DNA from: JANNOG01 sp050329415
GTDB taxonomy: Bacteria > Actinomycetota > Actinomycetes > Actinomycetales > JBBAYJ01
Reading direction: 5' to 3'
Length of the DNA stretch: 6,590 nucleotides
NCBI GenBank assembly: GCA_050329415.1
Contig: JBHJOS010000130.1
Coordinates: 1 to 6,590 of the forward strand
A model generated the notes under the pieces. That model saw nothing but the letters and a program-made list of their open reading frames with translations, was not told the origin of the DNA and did no database searches. Positions 5,753 to 6,590 of the stretch are shown in pieces (within the stretch, counting starts at the first letter, position 1; every line of letters starts with the position of its first letter). The position numbers were made by a program, and so were the translations under genes.

Positions 5753-6127
5753 GTGCCCACTATTCAGCAGTTGGTCCGCAAGGGCCGTCAGGACAAGCCG
5801 GAGAAGAGCAAGACCCCGGCACTCAAGGGCTCGCCCCAGCGTCGCGGTGTGTGCACGCGCGTCTACACGACGACGCCCAAGAAGCCGAACTCCGCGCTGC
5901 GCAAGGTCGCCCGCGTCAAGCTGAGCAACGGCATCGAGGTCACGGCCTACATCCCGGGCGTCGGCCACAACCTGCAGGAGCACTCGATGGTGCTCGTCCG
6001 CGGCGGCCGGGTGAAGGACCTCCCCGGCGTCCGCTACAAGATCGTCCGTGGTTCCCTCGACACCCAGGGGGTCAAGAACCGCAAGCAGGCCCGTTCGCGC
6101 TACGGCGCGAAGAAGGAGAAGAGCTGA
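5753..6127 (+). CDS. rpsL: 30S ribosomal protein S12
   Basis: S12 lies at the decoding centre of the 30S subunit and affects translational accuracy. The 124-residue product is full length for an actinobacterium and begins, after the GTG-encoded Met, with PTIQQLVRKG. Conserved segments include TPALKGSPQRRGVC (21-34), TTTPKKPNSALRKVA (39-53) and the loop GGRVKDLPGVRYK (84-96). The two lysines whose substitution commonly gives streptomycin resistance, Lys43 (bases 5879-5881) and Lys88 (6014-6016), are both present, so the gene looks streptomycin-sensitive at these sites. Asp89 is the residue methylthiolated by RimO in E. coli; whether that happens here is unknown. The lysine-rich tail (GAKKEKS) is typical. 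The TGA at 6125-6127 shares one base with the rpsG ATG, as expected for the str operon. Transcription most likely starts at the promoter ending at 5556. Confidence 0.99.
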   Translation: MPTIQQLVRKGRQDKPEKSKTPALKGSPQRRGVCTRVYTTTPKKPNSALRKVARVKLSNGIEVTAYIPGVGHNLQEHSMVLVRGGRVKDLPGVRYKIVRGSLDTQGVKNRKQARSRYGAKKEKS

Positions 6128-6590
6128 TGCCCCGCAAGGGTCCCGCTCCCCGTCGGCCCCTGGTCGTCGACCCGGTGTACACCTCGCCGCTGGTCACCCA
6201 GCTGGTCAACAAGGTGCTCGTCGAGGGCAAGAAGTCCCTGGCCGAGCGCACGGTCTACGGCGCCCTCGAGGGCTGCCGGACCAAGAACGGCACCGACCCG
6301 GTCATCACGCTCAAGCGCGCCCTCGACAACGTCAAGCCGGCGCTGGAGGTCCGGTCCCGCCGCGTCGGCGGCTCCACCTACCAGGTGCCGGTCGACGTGC
6401 GCCCCTCCCGGTCGACCACCCTCGCGCTGCGCTGGATCGTCACCTTCGCCCGCAGCCGGCGCGAGAAGACCATGACCGAGCGGCTCATGAACGAGATCCT
6501 CGACGCCAGCAACGGCCTCGGTGCGGCGGTCAAGCGGCGTGAGGACATGCACAAGATGGCGGAGTCCAACAAGGCCTTCGCGCACTACCG
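6127..6590 (+). CDS. rpsG: 30S ribosomal protein S7, 3' end cut by the window
   Basis: S7 nucleates assembly of the 30S head by binding the 3' domain of 16S rRNA and lines the E-site/mRNA exit region. The ATG at 6127 begins MPRKGPAPRRPL and overlaps the rpsL stop by one base (TGATG). AAGGAG at 6113-6118, inside the rpsL tail, gives an eight-base spacing. The frame stays open to the last base: 154 complete codons plus CG of an Arg codon. Family hallmarks are LVNKVLVEGKKSLAE (26-40), KPALEVRSRRVGGSTYQVP (70-88) and ALRWIV (100-105). Actinobacterial S7 is about 156 residues and usually ends FAHYRW, so only about one residue and the stop should be missing. Genes for EF-G and EF-Tu would be expected to follow to the right. 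Confidence 0.98.
   Translation, partial: MPRKGPAPRRPLVVDPVYTSPLVTQLVNKVLVEGKKSLAERTVYGALEGCRTKNGTDPVITLKRALDNVKPALEVRSRRVGGSTYQVPVDVRPSRSTTLALRWIVTFARSRREKTMTERLMNEILDASNGLGAAVKRREDMHKMAESNKAFAHY

Noticed and set aside
5753..6127. Possible streptomycin-resistance changes in rpsL
   Set aside because: Lys43 and Lys88 are both wild-type.

Overview
The window is high-GC DNA with GTG starts, stop/start overlaps and actinobacterial-type ribosomal proteins S12 and S7. It most likely comes from the chromosome of a motile actinomycete; a Geodermatophilus, Kineococcus or Pseudonocardia-like lineage would fit, but the genus is not proven here. All genes look like intact host genes. I see no insertion sequence, phage gene, CRISPR array, tRNA or rRNA.

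Left part (1-3362, + strand) is the end of a chemosensory operon. It holds the C-terminal 140 residues of a chemoreceptor-associated protein, a single-domain CheY-type receiver, a STAS-domain protein and a full-length CheA histidine kinase. The last three are joined by 4-base stop/start overlaps, so they are probably translated together. CheA would phosphorylate CheY. The upstream fragment carries a D-x-x-x-Q motif resembling the catalytic motif of CheZ phosphatases. No cheW, cheR, cheB or cheD lies in the window; they may lie to the left.

Middle (3363-4158): after a 150-base gap with two possible hairpins comes a small unrecognised protein with an N-terminal membrane helix and an Ala/Pro-rich exported part. 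It ends 37 bases from the end of the convergent gene on the minus strand.

Right part (4159-6590): a minus-strand gene encodes an unusual fusion of an N-terminal GNAT acetyltransferase with a C-terminal AAA+ ATPase. A 322-base divergent intergenic region separates it from rpsL-rpsG, the start of the str operon. That region has a good sigma-70-type promoter for rpsL, a second possible -10 box, a possible minus-strand promoter overlapping the first, and three short GC-rich hairpins in the rpsL leader. rpsG runs off the right edge about two residues before its expected end.

No wholly new multi-gene system is evident. The points most worth a second look are the GNAT-AAA+ fusion divergent from the str operon, the CheZ-like motif in the receptor-associated protein, and the layered rpsL promoter/leader.
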